From: Mycolicibacter terrae
Lineage (GTDB): Bacteria > Actinomycetota > Actinomycetes > Mycobacteriales > Mycobacteriaceae
Direction of reading: 5' to 3'
DNA: 64,000 nt
NCBI RefSeq assembly: GCF_010727125.1
Contig: NZ_AP022564.1
Span: forward strand, 1,736,001-1,800,000
Both the position numbers and the translations under genes were made by a program. Shown here piece after piece: positions 37,895 through 46,630 of this stretch; within the stretch, counting starts at the first letter, position 1, and the number at the start of each line of letters is the position of its first letter. Under the pieces are notes generated by a model. It searched no databases and was not told where the DNA came from. It saw only the letters and a program-made list of their open reading frames with translations.

Positions 37895-38773
37895 GTGGCA
37901 GCACAATTGCGCGGCATCATCGGCTATCCGGTAACACCTTTTGGGGAGGGGGCCGGTTCCGGCATCGACGTCGCGGGCTTGACCACCGTCATCGAGCGCC
38001 TGGTGGAAGCGGGAGTGCACGCCATCGCCCCGTTGGGCAGCACCGGTGAACTCGCCTACCTCAGCGAAAACGAGTTCGACACCGTCGTCGACGCTTCGGT
38101 CGCGGCGGTCGCCGGACGGCTGCCGGTGCTGGTCGGGGTATCGGACCTGACGACCGCGACGACGGTGCGCCGCGCCCGGTACGCCGCGCAGGCCGGGGCC
38201 GACGCGGTGATGGTCGCGCCGGTGTCGTACTGGAAGCTCTCCGAGCGGGAGATCACCGCCCACTACGCGGCCGTGTCCGACGCCGTCGACATCGACATCG
38301 TCGCCTACAACAACCCGGCCACCTCCGGGGTGGACATGAGCCCCGAGCTGTTGGTGGGCATGTTCGAGAGCATCGAGCACGTCACCATGGTCAAGGAGTC
38401 CACCGGGGACCTGACCCGGATGCTGCGGATCGCCAAGCTGTCCGACGGACGCCTCCCGTTCTTCAACGGCAGTAACCCGCTGGTGCTCGACGCGCTACGC
38501 GCCGGGGCGGCCGGCTGGTGCACCGCCGCGCCCAACCTGCGTGCTCAGCCGTGCCTGGACCTCTACAGCGCGGTCAGTGCGGGCGAACTCCATACCGCAC
38601 AGGCGCTCTACGACGACCTGAAGCCACTGCTGGAGTTCATCGTGGCGGGCGGGCTGCCGACCACGGTCAAAGCCGGCCTGGAGTTGCTCGGTGTGCCGGC
38701 CGGAGCGCCGCGGCGCCCCCTGCTGCCGCTCGACGAGGCGGGTCGCGCCGAACTGCGCAGGCTGTTGGCCTGA
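37895..38773 (+). CDS. Dihydrodipicolinate synthase/N-acetylneuraminate lyase-family protein
   Basis: A 292-residue TIM-barrel Schiff-base lyase. The pyruvate-binding motif is PLGSTGELAYLSE, the conserved Tyr is in VAYNNPATSG, and the Schiff-base Lys is in MVKESTGD. Family members join or split 2-keto acids and aldehydes. It is probably not the biosynthetic DapA, because it is paired with a class II aldolase and an XRE-cupin regulator. GTG 37895 has AGAGGAG upstream. A stem-loop follows at 38776. Confidence 0.87.
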   Translation: MAAQLRGIIGYPVTPFGEGAGSGIDVAGLTTVIERLVEAGVHAIAPLGSTGELAYLSENEFDTVVDASVAAVAGRLPVLVGVSDLTTATTVRRARYAAQAGADAVMVAPVSYWKLSEREITAHYAAVSDAVDIDIVAYNNPATSGVDMSPELLVGMFESIEHVTMVKESTGDLTRMLRIAKLSDGRLPFFNGSNPLVLDALRAGAAGWCTAAPNLRAQPCLDLYSAVSAGELHTAQALYDDLKPLLEFIVAGGLPTTVKAGLELLGVPAGAPRRPLLPLDEAGRAELRRLLA

Positions 38774-38775
38774 CC

Positions 38776-38793
38776 CGGGGGCGGCGGCCCCCG
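38776..38793. terminator. Bidirectional terminator hairpin
   Basis: CGGGGGC (38776-38782) pairs with GCCCCCG (38787-38793) over a GGCG loop, exactly between the convergent stops at 38773 and 38795. Confidence 0.6.
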
Positions 38794-38794
38794 C

Positions 38795-39670
38795 TTAACC
38801 CAGGTCGGCCGCGGCGAAGGTGTCGCACTGGTTGGGATCGCCGGTCTGGTAGCCGACGGTGAACCAGTGCTGACGCTGCGCCGACGCGCCGTGGGTCCAG
38901 GACTCCGGGTTGACGTGACCGGTGGCGGCCTGCTGGATGCGGTCGTCGCCCACCGACGCCGCCGCGGACAGCGCGTCGCGGATGTCGTCGTCGGTCAACG
39001 GTTTGAGGAACGGCACTCCGGTGCCCTGCTGCTTGGTCACCGATGCGTAGTGCGCCCACACCCCGGCATAGCAGTCGGCCTGCAGTTCGGTGCGCACGCC
39101 CGCGCCGGTCGCGCCCTGTGCGCCGTGCTGAGCCCGGCCGAGCACACCGCGCAGGTTCTGCACATGGTGGCCGAACTCGTGGGCCACCACATACTCCTGT
39201 GCCAGCGGTCCGCTGCTGGAGCCGAACTGGTCGACGAGCACCTGGAAGAAGTCGGTGTCGAAGTAGGCGGTCTGGTCGACCGGGCAGTAGAACGGCCCGA
39301 CGGCGCTGCTGGCGACCCCGCATCCGGTGCTGGTCTGCCCGCTGAACAGCTGCACCTGCGGGCGGCTGTAGCCGGGCATCAGCTCCGACCACACGGCGTC
39401 GACCGAGTTGGCGGTGGCCACCACCCGGCACTGCACGTATTTGTTGGCGTCATCACCCGTGCGGCACTTGTTGAGGTCGAAACCCGGCGCCGCGTACTGT
39501 CCGCGATCCACCGGCTGCTGGCTGAGCACGTCGCCGGGATCGGCCCCCAGCAGCAGCGCCACCACCAGGATCACCAGCCCGGCGACACCACCGCCGATGG
39601 CCATCCCACGACCGGCCCCGCCGGACGAGGTGGTGCTGGTATCGATCTGCATACCTTCGTTGAAGGTCAT
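38795..39670 (-). CDS. YpfJ-family zinc metalloprotease, membrane-anchored
   Basis: A 291-residue protein with a Gly-rich N-terminus, one membrane helix (GGGVAGLVILVVALLLGADP) and an extracytoplasmic protease domain. The zinc site is VVAHEFGHHVQNL, with the third ligand probably in RTELQADCYAG. The FNEGMQ start and GPFYCPVDQTAYFD segment mark the neutral zinc metallopeptidase family. It corresponds to Rv2575 by sequence type and position. It is convergent with the DHDPS-like gene. Confidence 0.88.
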   Translation of the reverse strand: MTFNEGMQIDTSTTSSGGAGRGMAIGGGVAGLVILVVALLLGADPGDVLSQQPVDRGQYAAPGFDLNKCRTGDDANKYVQCRVVATANSVDAVWSELMPGYSRPQVQLFSGQTSTGCGVASSAVGPFYCPVDQTAYFDTDFFQVLVDQFGSSSGPLAQEYVVAHEFGHHVQNLRGVLGRAQHGAQGATGAGVRTELQADCYAGVWAHYASVTKQQGTGVPFLKPLTDDDIRDALSAAASVGDDRIQQAATGHVNPESWTHGASAQRQHWFTVGYQTGDPNQCDTFAAADLG

Positions 39671-40148
39671 CGCGCGCTCCGTCGGGATTCCGTAGGTTCA
39701 CTGGTGGCCGGCTGCCTCGCATTAGCTTCGCACAATCGAACCGGCCAACTGGTCCGGTTGCGGGGGGTTTCGGGTGCTTGACCATGACGAATCCAAGCAC
39801 TTGGCTAAGTGAAGGCAACGTTGTCTGACCAGTTCCCAAACCTTTACTGAATGTTTGTCTCGGTGCTGTACGAGGTGCAGATACCGGTGCTACGTTCTGG
39901 CTTCCGGCTGCAGTGGGAACCACACCCGCAACGGCCGCCACAGCTATCTGAAGGGTTGTCTGCTCGGTGAACACGTCAGCTCATTCCGTTGCGTCCCGAT
40001 GCGGCGCGCCGGTCCGAGCCGTCGGTCGCATCGCCAGGCAAACCTTTATCAGACCGTTATTACACGTGCTCGGCTAGAGTGACGTGCGTCAACTAATGAC
40101 ACAGACTTCGATCGAGTAACACTAATCGCTTCAGGTCCAGGAGGAAAG
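39671..40148. other. Non-coding region upstream of the PE gene
   Basis: About 480 bp without a supported gene. It is less GC-rich than its surroundings and should hold the PE-PPE-esx promoter; TAGAGT at 40074-40079 is a possible -10 element. AGGAGGA immediately before ATG 40149 is a very strong ribosome site. A minus-strand frame here is not convincing. Confidence 0.4.
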
Positions 40149-40448
40149 ATGGCATTCGTAACCGCCCAGCCGGAGGTTTTGACGGCGGCTGCGGGCAGCC
40201 TGTCGGGAATTGGTGACTCCATGACGGCGGGCATGGCTGCCGCGGCCGCGCCCACCACCGGTGTGGTGCCCCCGGCCGCCGACATGGTCTCGGCGATAAC
40301 CGCTGCCCAATTCTCCACCCACGCGCAGCTGTTCCAGCAGGTCAGCGCCCAGGCCGCGGCGGTTCACCAGCAGATCGTGGCCACTCTGAGCGGGAACTCG
40401 AACGCCTACGCCCTCACCGAGGCTGCCAACGCCGCTGCGGCCGGCTGA
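40149..40448 (+). CDS. PE family protein
   Basis: A 99-residue PE domain protein with no C-terminal extension. It begins MAFVTAQPEVLTAAAGSL; the PE motif at residues 8-9 and the two-helix hairpin are typical. The C-terminal YALTEAANA end fits the YxxxD/E type VII secretion signal. It forms a heterodimer with the PPE protein encoded 14 bp downstream and should be exported by ESX-5. First gene of a PE-PPE-EsxM-EsxN cassette. Confidence 0.92.
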   Translation: MAFVTAQPEVLTAAAGSLSGIGDSMTAGMAAAAAPTTGVVPPAADMVSAITAAQFSTHAQLFQQVSAQAAAVHQQIVATLSGNSNAYALTEAANAAAAG

Positions 40449-40462
40449 ACCAGGGCGTCTCA

Positions 40463-41674
40463 ATGAGCTTCAGTGTGTTCCCGCCGGAGATCAACTCCGG
40501 CTTGATATATACCGGGCCGGGGTCGGCGCCCCTGCTCGAGGCGGCGACGGCCTGGACGAACCTGGCTGCCGAACTCTCGACGTCAGCGACGGCGACGCAC
40601 TCGGTGATCACCAACCTCAGCTCGACCTGGGGTGGGTTAGGGTCCGCGGCGGCAACGTCGGCGGTCACGCCCTATGTGGCCTGGCTGGAGCAGGCATCCG
40701 CCAACGCCACCCAGAACGCGGCATTGGCCGCCCAGGCCGCCGCGCTGTTCGAGACGGCCCGGTCCGCGTCGGTTCCGCCGGCGGTGATCGCGGCGAACCG
40801 GGCGATGCTGCTGGCGTTGATCTCAACCAACTTCTTCGGGCAGAACACCCCGCTGATCCAGGCCACCGAGCACCAGTACGAGGTGATGTGGGCGACCGAC
40901 GGCGCAGCGATGGACTCTTATTCCGGGTCGGCCCAGGCCACCACCAACTCGCTGATGGCGCAGCAGTCCCCACCCAACAGCGCCCTGGCGACCCAGCCGG
41001 GCTCGGCCGAGGGTGGTCCGGTGCCAGGTGACCCGACCGGCGGGGGCACCGTGAACCCGGGCTACAACCTCTCGACAATCGGCGGGATCTTGGAAACGCT
41101 CGGTATCAGCGATCCGAGCATGCTCGGTATTACCGACCCGACCCTGCTCGCCACCCCGATCAACTCGCTGACGTCGCCACTGACGATGGGCACCTCCTTC
41201 GGCATGATGGCGATGCGGATGCTGATGATGCTGCCGCAGCTCGCCCGAATGGGAGCGATGGGCGGTTCGATGGGCGCCCTGGCCGGACAGTCCGCCGGCG
41301 CGACCGGTACCGGCACCCTGATGACCCAGATCGGCGACTTCGTCAACGACAAGCTGCAGGGCGCGGTCGGCGTGCTGGCCGGGCACTTCAGCTCGGCGAC
41401 CAACGCCATCTCCGCCAAGCTCGGCCAGGCCGCCTCGATGGGCGCGCTGAAGGTGCCGCAGGCCTGGTCGATGGCCGCCGACGGTATGGTTCGTGCGGCC
41501 CCGGTGCTGCCGTCCACCACGGTCAGCGCCCCCATTCAGACCATGTCGGGATCCTCGGGGATGCCCGGTGGCCCGTTCGGCAACGCCCTGATGGGCGCGA
41601 TGGCCGGACGCGGACTCGGCGCGGTCGCGGCCAAGGCCCCCAAAGTTATGCCCCGTTCGCCGGCCGGCGGGTGA
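40463..41674 (+). CDS. PPE family protein (SVP-like subfamily)
   Basis: A 403-residue PPE protein. The N-terminal PPE domain (residues 1 to about 180) has FPPEINSGLIYTGPGSAPLL and the STWGGLGS turn (WxG). The C-terminal part is Gly/Met-rich with MMAMRMLMMLPQLARMG and a VPQAWSMA segment resembling the GxxSVPxxW motif. It pairs with the PE protein and is probably secreted or surface-bound through ESX-5. The best match by layout is the PPE group that travels with QILSS esx genes. Confidence 0.9.
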   Translation: MSFSVFPPEINSGLIYTGPGSAPLLEAATAWTNLAAELSTSATATHSVITNLSSTWGGLGSAAATSAVTPYVAWLEQASANATQNAALAAQAAALFETARSASVPPAVIAANRAMLLALISTNFFGQNTPLIQATEHQYEVMWATDGAAMDSYSGSAQATTNSLMAQQSPPNSALATQPGSAEGGPVPGDPTGGGTVNPGYNLSTIGGILETLGISDPSMLGITDPTLLATPINSLTSPLTMGTSFGMMAMRMLMMLPQLARMGAMGGSMGALAGQSAGATGTGTLMTQIGDFVNDKLQGAVGVLAGHFSSATNAISAKLGQAASMGALKVPQAWSMAADGMVRAAPVLPSTTVSAPIQTMSGSSGMPGGPFGNALMGAMAGRGLGAVAAKAPKVMPRSPAGG

Positions 41675-41754
41675 CGGAAGGGGCCTGAACATACGTGTCC
41701 GCTGGGCGGCCGCCCGGCACCACAACGAATTCCGAGCAAGAAGGAGAGATTTTC

Positions 41755-42051
41755 ATGGCAACACGTTTTATGACTGATCCGGACGCGATGCGTGCGATGG
41801 CGGGGCGTTTTGATGTGCACGCCCAGACGGTGGAGGATGAGGCCCGGCGGATGTGGGCGTCCTCGACGAACATCTCGGGTGCGGGCTGGGGTGGTTTGGC
41901 CGAGCGGACCTCGATGGACACCATGGGTCAGATGCAGACGGCGTTTCGCAACATTGTGACCATGCTGCACGGGGTGCGTGATGGTTTGATTCGCGACGCC
42001 AACCATTACGAGCAGCAGGAAGCTGCTTCGCAGCAGATCCTGTCGAGCTAG
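41755..42051 (+). CDS. WXG100 protein, EsxM/QILSS type
   Basis: A 98-residue WXG100 protein ending QILSS, the hallmark of the EsxJ/K/M/P/W group. RRMWASS and the central [10 protein letters not shown] carry the W-x-G bend. ATG 41755 has AAGGAGAG upstream. It forms a 1:1 dimer with the EsxN-type partner encoded next and leaves via a type VII system. Its last 62 bp are repeated in inverted orientation at the right edge of the window. Confidence 0.93.
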   Translation: MATRFMTDPDAMRAMAGRFDVHAQTVEDEARRMWASSTNISGAGWGGLAERTSMDTMGQMQTAFRNIVTMLHGVRDGLIRDANHYEQQEAASQQILSS

Positions 42052-42072
42052 AAGGGTTAGAGGAGAGCAGCT

Positions 42073-42357
42073 ATGAGCATCAATTACCAGTTCGGTGACG
42101 TCGACGCCCACGGTGCGTTGATTCGGGCCCAGGCGGCGTCGTTGGAGGCTGAGCATCAGGCGATCGTGCATGATGTGTTGGCTGCCGGGGACTTCTGGGG
42201 TGGCGCGGGTTCGGTGGCGTGCCAGGAGTTCGTGGCGCAGTTGGGCCGCAACTTCGCGGTGATCTATGAGCAGGCCAACAGCCACGGTCAGAAGGTGCAG
42301 TCGGCGGGCAACAACATGGCCAACACCGACGCTTCCGTCGGCTCCAGCTGGGCCTGA
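42073..42357 (+). CDS. WXG100 protein, EsxN type
   Basis: A 94-residue ESAT-6-like protein very close to M. tuberculosis EsxN/I/L/O/V (MSINYQFGDVDAHGALIRAQ at the start; GDFWGGAGS is the W-x-G bend). GAGGAGAG precedes the ATG. It pairs with the QILSS partner 21 bp upstream. An identical protein is encoded in reverse at 63633-63917. Confidence 0.94.
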   Translation: MSINYQFGDVDAHGALIRAQAASLEAEHQAIVHDVLAAGDFWGGAGSVACQEFVAQLGRNFAVIYEQANSHGQKVQSAGNNMANTDASVGSSWA

Positions 42358-42376
42358 CCAAAGCCAGAACACAAGC

Positions 42377-42412
42377 AAGAACCGGCGCAGCCAACAGGCT
42401 GCGCCGGTTCTT
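42377..42412 (+). terminator. Terminator of the esx cassette
   Basis: A perfect 16-bp stem, AAGAACCGGCGCAGCC (42377-42392) with GGCTGCGCCGGTTCTT (42397-42412), closed by an AACA loop. It ends in TTCTT and lies 19 bp after the esxN stop. It probably also stops the convergent membrane protein gene. Confidence 0.85.
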
Positions 42413-42432
42413 GTGTGTGAAGCCGAGGTCGC

Positions 42433-43530
42433 TTACCCGCCGGCCGTCTGTACCGACGCGCACCCGCCCAGCACCGTGGTGGACAGGAACGTCGCGGCGT
42501 TGGCCAGATAGTTGTCCGATGGGTCGTAGGTCGGCAGCGCCAGCACGAACGCCCGCCGGTATTGCGCGGAGAGCTCGGCGAAGTCCTGCAGGATGGGGTT
42601 GTTACTGCGGCGACCCAGTTGCTGCATCTTGTTGGCCAAGCTGATCATCATCGGGCCCACCGCCAGGTTGATCGCCTTCTGCTGGGGGTTCCAGTAGGTC
42701 GCCGGAATGCTCGGGTCGATTTCCTGCCACTCGGCGGTGTCGGCGCCGAACTTGTCCAGCGCGGCCTTCCAGTCGGCGCACACCGGATTGGGTCCGGTCA
42801 GGTAGCGCTGCGGGTTGGTGGGATTGCCCGGCGAGGCGGTCTTGGTGGGCGCGGACTGCGGCTCCACCAGCGGCGCGCGGGTCGCCGCTGATCCGTTGTT
42901 GCTGGCCGCGCAGATCGCGGCCAGTGCCGATGCGGCGCTGTGCGCGGTACCGGCCAGGGCAGCGTCGCGTTCGGTGTAGGTGGGAATGTGCTCGACGAAG
43001 GCGCGGGCGTAGGCGATGAACTGTTCGTAGAGCTCACGCATCACCCGGTGCGGGGTGAGCTTCACCAACCCGACGGTCTGGGCGGCGGCGTTACGCACCA
43101 CCTGTCCGGCGGCCAGGTATTCCTTCTTCTGTTCGTCGTTCCACGCCGAGGCCGGGATCGACTGATCACGCTCATTCCATTTGCCGTGTCCCAGCAGTGA
43201 CAGCGTGTTGGACAGGTTGCCGCTGATCGACCCCCACGCGATGCAACTGGGGTCGGCCATGATGATGGACACCGGCCCGGTGTCGTCGGCGCTGGCGATG
43301 CCCGAGGCCGCCGCGTTGCGGCTGGAGCCCGCGCCGTCGGCCGACGAACCCTTGCCGGGGTCACCACCCAGCAGCACCACCCCGACCAGCACGAGGGCGA
43401 CCACAGCCAGCACGACCACGGCGGCCAGCCCCCACTTGAGGCTGTTGGTCTGCTTTGGTGCGGCGACCTCCTCCTCGTCGTCGTCCTCGTAGTCGTAGTC
43501 GAAGTCGACGTCATCGGTGCCGTTGGTCAC
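42433..43530 (-). CDS. Membrane protein with duplicated Cys-bounded extracellular domain
   Basis: A 365-residue protein, GTG start at 43530. The N-terminus is very acidic (residues 6-21, [11 protein letters not shown]), followed by one membrane helix (about 33-56) and an extracytoplasmic part. That part holds two homologous domains, about 94-209 and 249-358. Each opens with a Cys-x-x-Trp (CIAW, CADW), contains a D-x-SIPA-x-x-W motif and an RAFV...PTY motif, and closes with a Cys (C96/C207, C251/C357). A Pro-rich linker joins them. I do not recognise a function. It is divergent from aspS and convergent with the esx cassette, so a cell-envelope role is only a guess. Confidence 0.75.
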   Translation of the reverse strand: MTNGTDDVDFDYDYEDDDEEEVAAPKQTNSLKWGLAAVVVLAVVALVLVGVVLLGGDPGKGSSADGAGSSRNAAASGIASADDTGPVSIIMADPSCIAWGSISGNLSNTLSLLGHGKWNERDQSIPASAWNDEQKKEYLAAGQVVRNAAAQTVGLVKLTPHRVMRELYEQFIAYARAFVEHIPTYTERDAALAGTAHSAASALAAICAASNNGSAATRAPLVEPQSAPTKTASPGNPTNPQRYLTGPNPVCADWKAALDKFGADTAEWQEIDPSIPATYWNPQQKAINLAVGPMMISLANKMQQLGRRSNNPILQDFAELSAQYRRAFVLALPTYDPSDNYLANAATFLSTTVLGGCASVQTAGG

Positions 43531-43639
43531 AGTGAGCCAGCTTAAAGCACCGACCGCCACGGGGCAGGGCAGCGTGATGCCTCTAGACTTGGCGACCGTC
43601 GAACCGTTACCTAGACCGTCTCCAAATCAGGGGGTATTA

Positions 43640-45418
43640 GTGCTGCGCAGCCACGACGCCGGCTCATTGCGGGCCACCGACGCCGGGCTGAGCGTCACGC
43701 TGGCCGGCTGGGTGGCGCGCCGCCGCGACCACGGCGGCGTCATCTTCATCGACCTGCGCGACGCCTCGGGGGTGGCGCAGGTGGTGTTTCGTGACGCCAG
43801 TGATGCTGAGACGCTGGAGCAGGCCCACCGCCTGCGCGCCGAGTTCTGTGTCGCGATCACCGGCGTCGTCGAGGTGCGCCCGGCCGGCAATGAGAACCCC
43901 GACCTGCCGACCGGAGCCATCGAGGTCAACGTGACGGCGTTGACCGTCCTCAACGAGGCCGCGCCGTTGCCGTTCCAACTCGATGAATCGGCCGGCGAAG
44001 AGGCGCGGCTGAAGCACCGCTACCTCGACCTGCGCCGGGAAGACGGTCCCGGGGCGGCGCTGCGGCTACGGTCCAAGGTCAACGCCGCCGCTCGCGCGGT
44101 GCTCGCCGAGCACGCCTTCATCGAGGTCGAAACCCCCACACTGACCCGGTCCACCCCGGAGGGCGCCCGCGACTTCCTGGTGCCGGCTCGGCTGCAGCCG
44201 GGCTCGTTCTACGCGCTGCCGCAGAGCCCGCAGCTGTTCAAGCAGCTGCTCATGGTGGCCGGCATGGAGCGCTACTACCAGATCGCCCGCTGCTACCGCG
44301 ACGAGGATTTCCGCGCCGACCGCCAGCCGGAGTTCACCCAGCTGGACCTGGAGATGAGTTTCGTCGACGCCGAGGACGTGATCGGCATCGCCGAACAGGT
44401 GCTCAAGGCGCTGTGGGCACTGATCGGCTATGACCTACCCACCCCACTGCCCCGGATGACCTACGCCGACGCGATGCGCCGGTTCGGCTCGGACAAGCCG
44501 GACCTGCGGTTCGGCCTGGAACTGGTCGAGTGCGCTGAGTTCTTCAAAGACACCACCTTCCGGGTCTTCCAGGCTCCCTACGTGGGTGCGGTCGTCATGC
44601 CGGGTGGGGCCTCGCAGCCGCGGCGCACGCTGGACGGCTGGCAGGACTGGGCCAAGCAGCGCGGAGCCAAGGGCCTGGCCTATGTGCTGGTCGGCGAGGA
44701 CGGGGAGCTCTCGGGCCCGGTGGCCAAGAACCTCACCGACGCCGAACGCGCCGGGCTGGCCGAGCACGTCGGCGCGGGGCCGGGGGACTGCATCTTCTTT
44801 GCGGCCGGGCCGGTCAAGGGATCGCGGGCGTTGTTGGGGGCGGCACGCGGCGAGATCGCCCGGCGCCTGGACCTGATCGATCCCGACGCCTGGGCGTTCA
44901 CCTGGGTGGTCGATCCGCCGTTGTTCGAGCCCGCCGACGACGCCACCGCGGCCGGTGACGTCGCCGTCGGCTCCGGCGCCTGGACGGCGGTACACCACGC
45001 CTTCACCTCCCCGAAGCCCGAATACGCCGGCAGCGTGGAGTCCGACCCCGGCGCGGTGCTCGCCGATGCCTACGACGTGGTCTGCAACGGCAACGAGATC
45101 GGCGGCGGCTCAATCCGTATCCACCGCCGCGAGGTTCAGCAGCAGGTCTTCAAGGTAATGGGGCTGGCCGAAGCCGAGGCGACCGAAAAATTCGGGTTTC
45201 TGTTGGACGCCTTCAGTTTCGGCGCGCCCCCGCACGGTGGGCTGGCGTTCGGCTGGGACCGGGTGGTGGCGCTGCTGGCCGGGGTGGACTCGATCCGCGA
45301 GGTCATCGCGTTCCCGAAGTCCGGCGGCGGCATCGACCCGTTGACCGACGCCCCGGCGCCCATCACCGCCGCCCAGCGCAAGGAGGCCGGGATCGACGCG
45401 GCGCCGCAGCGGCGGTGA
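43640..45418 (+). CDS. aspS: Aspartyl-tRNA synthetase (probably non-discriminating)
   Basis: A 592-residue class II synthetase. It has an N-terminal OB-fold anticodon domain ([20 protein letters not shown]), motif 2 ([20 protein letters not shown]), a bacterial GAD insertion (about 300-420) and motif 3 ([15 protein letters not shown]). The GTG at 43640 is preferred because AGGGGG lies 5 nt upstream. Mycobacterial AspRS lacks tRNA specificity and also charges tRNA-Asn for GatCAB; that is carried over from the family, not seen here. Confidence 0.95.
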   Translation: MLRSHDAGSLRATDAGLSVTLAGWVARRRDHGGVIFIDLRDASGVAQVVFRDASDAETLEQAHRLRAEFCVAITGVVEVRPAGNENPDLPTGAIEVNVTALTVLNEAAPLPFQLDESAGEEARLKHRYLDLRREDGPGAALRLRSKVNAAARAVLAEHAFIEVETPTLTRSTPEGARDFLVPARLQPGSFYALPQSPQLFKQLLMVAGMERYYQIARCYRDEDFRADRQPEFTQLDLEMSFVDAEDVIGIAEQVLKALWALIGYDLPTPLPRMTYADAMRRFGSDKPDLRFGLELVECAEFFKDTTFRVFQAPYVGAVVMPGGASQPRRTLDGWQDWAKQRGAKGLAYVLVGEDGELSGPVAKNLTDAERAGLAEHVGAGPGDCIFFAAGPVKGSRALLGAARGEIARRLDLIDPDAWAFTWVVDPPLFEPADDATAAGDVAVGSGAWTAVHHAFTSPKPEYAGSVESDPGAVLADAYDVVCNGNEIGGGSIRIHRREVQQQVFKVMGLAEAEATEKFGFLLDAFSFGAPPHGGLAFGWDRVVALLAGVDSIREVIAFPKSGGGIDPLTDAPAPITAAQRKEAGIDAAPQRR

Positions 45419-45451
45419 CGTCGAGCCGGTAGACACCCGCGCCGCGGTCGG

Positions 45452-45457
45452 TAAGGT
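45452..45457 (+). promoter_or_regulatory. -10 element of the PaaI thioesterase gene (leaderless)
   Basis: TAAGGT, 8 nt before ATG 45466, with no ribosome site between. It supports starting at 45466 rather than the upstream TTG at 45457. Confidence 0.45.
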
Positions 45458-45465
45458 TGGCGGCC

Positions 45466-45876
45466 ATGGATTCGACCGAGTTCGCCCGACTGGTGGTCGC
45501 CAGCATGCCCTTCGCGACGACCCTGCAGATCGAAGTCGGGGAACTGAAACCCCACCAGGTGATCGCCACGATGGCCTGGGCGCCCGAGCGCTGCACCACC
45601 GGCGGCATGCTGCACGGGGGAGCGCTGATGGCGTTCGCCGACACCGCCGGGGCGGTGTGCGCGGTGGCCAACCTGCCTCAGGGCGCCAGCACGTCGACGA
45701 TCGAATCGAAAACCAATTTCTTCCGGGCGGTGCGCGCGGGCACCGTCACCGCGACCAGCCTTCCGCTGCACGTGGGGCGGACCACGATCGTCGTGCAGAC
45801 CGACCTGACCGACGACGACGACAAGCTGGTCGCGCGAGTCACCCAGACCCAGGCGGTTCTGGCGCCGAAGAAGTAG
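45466..45876 (+). CDS. PaaI-type hotdog thioesterase
   Basis: A 136-residue single-hotdog protein. The HGGALMAFADTAGAVCA motif carries the catalytic Asp, and STSTIESKTNFFRAVRAG is the typical second strand. Family members hydrolyse aromatic or short acyl-CoAs. It lies 47 bp after aspS and ends 6 bp before the convergent rpf stop. Substrate not predictable. Confidence 0.85.
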   Translation: MDSTEFARLVVASMPFATTLQIEVGELKPHQVIATMAWAPERCTTGGMLHGGALMAFADTAGAVCAVANLPQGASTSTIESKTNFFRAVRAGTVTATSLPLHVGRTTIVVQTDLTDDDDKLVARVTQTQAVLAPKK

Positions 45877-45882
45877 CCGGCC

Positions 45883-46311
45883 TCACCAGAACGGTTTGAG
45901 CAGGCTGCGCATCGCCGGCGGCACCCAGCCCTTCACCGACGACGGGAATACGCGTCCCGGCCCGCATTTGGGCCAGGCGTAGGGACCCTGTTCGTCCAGC
46001 ACCCGATTGGCGACGGCGATCTGTTCCTCCCGCGACGCCTTCGACGGCAACCCGACACCGCCGAAGGCGCGCCAGGTCGACGGCTTGAACTGCAACCCGC
46101 CGTAGAAGCCGTTGCCGGTATCCGCGGCCCAGTTACCGCCGGACTCGCATTGTGCGACCGCGTCCCAGCCCATCATGTTGGCGTCCGCGTGCGCGACGCT
46201 TGCCGACGCCAGCAACGTTCCCGCGATCCCCCCGGTGACCAGCCCGGATGCGGCCCATACGAGGGGCCGACTCCCGAACTGCACGACACGCCGTGCCGCG
46301 TTCCGGTGCAT
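45883..46311 (-). CDS. Resuscitation-promoting factor (Rpf)
   Basis: A 142-residue secreted muralytic protein. A signal sequence ends near AHADA (about residue 44). The Rpf domain (about 46-120) has the catalytic Glu in QCESGGNW and the conserved [14 protein letters not shown] and [17 protein letters not shown] segments. It lacks the extra domains of RpfA/RpfB, so it is a short RpfC/D/E-like form. Rpf enzymes cleave peptidoglycan to wake dormant cells. ATG 46311 follows GGAGGTT, next to a small stem-loop, within an unusually AT-rich leader. Confidence 0.92.
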   Translation of the reverse strand: MHRNAARRVVQFGSRPLVWAASGLVTGGIAGTLLASASVAHADANMMGWDAVAQCESGGNWAADTGNGFYGGLQFKPSTWRAFGGVGLPSKASREEQIAVANRVLDEQGPYAWPKCGPGRVFPSSVKGWVPPAMRSLLKPFW

Positions 46312-46617
46312 ATCACAACCTCCGTGATAGTTGTCTATCAGTGAGGTTTACGAGCATAACGCGATAATTGATGAAATTGCACATTTTCCTGCCTGACGAG
46401 GCAAATGAGTTTGTTGTTATTAGTTGGGGTAACTTAGTAATAGAGTGACTAAAGTTGACCAAGTTGTAATTGTTACGTATGTTGCGAGAAATCTCTTAGA
46501 AAATAAGAACATTTTTCACGATCTGCGTTATTAGAGTGGCGCATGTTGCTGGAGTGAATATGGTCCCGGCAGCGCGACGCGCGCGCTCGCTTCCCCGCCG
46601 TCACCGCCGAAGCGCCC
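46312..46617. other. AT-rich intergenic region upstream of rpf
   Basis: About 300 bp between two divergent genes, far richer in A+T than the rest of the window, most extreme at 46340-46540. On the rpf (minus) strand it has a perfect 6-bp hairpin (TGATAG/CTATCA, 46325-46340) directly before the ribosome site, and a 5-bp hairpin TGCCT/AGGCA (46390-46403). No gene was found. Such AT-rich islands are typical targets of the xenogeneic silencer Lsr2. Confidence 0.65.
46455..46483 (+). promoter_or_regulatory. Strong sigma-70-like promoter
   Basis: TTGACC (46455-46460), 17 bp, TATGTT (46478-46483). This is close to the SigA consensus. It points toward the DUF3097 gene at 46631, giving a 5' leader of about 140 nt, though that gene also has its own leaderless -10 at 46618. 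Confidence 0.5.
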
Positions 46618-46623
46618 TAGGCT
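46618..46623 (+). promoter_or_regulatory. -10 element of the DUF3097 gene (leaderless)
   Basis: TAGGCT ends 7 nt before GTG 46631. No Shine-Dalgarno is present, which fits leaderless translation. Confidence 0.5.
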
Positions 46624-46630
46624 GCCTCGG

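Larger units (their letters stand above)
41990..42412. repeat. Left copy of a 423-bp inverted repeat (esxM end-esxN-terminator)
   Basis: This stretch matches the reverse complement of 63578-64000 with two differences, both synonymous in the esxN gene (GAC/GAT and GCT/GCG). The right boundary is exactly the end of the terminator stem; the left boundary is not reached because the other copy runs off the window. Confidence 0.92.

Noticed and set aside
39453..39974. Minus-strand frame upstream of the metalloprotease
   Set aside because: It overlaps the start of the metalloprotease gene in another frame, has no ribosome site and no conserved sequence.
46312..46560. c-di-AMP (ydaO-type) riboswitch upstream of rpf
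   Set aside because: Such riboswitches precede some actinobacterial rpf genes, but the leader here is AT-rich, with only short hairpins and none of the conserved GC-rich core I would expect.
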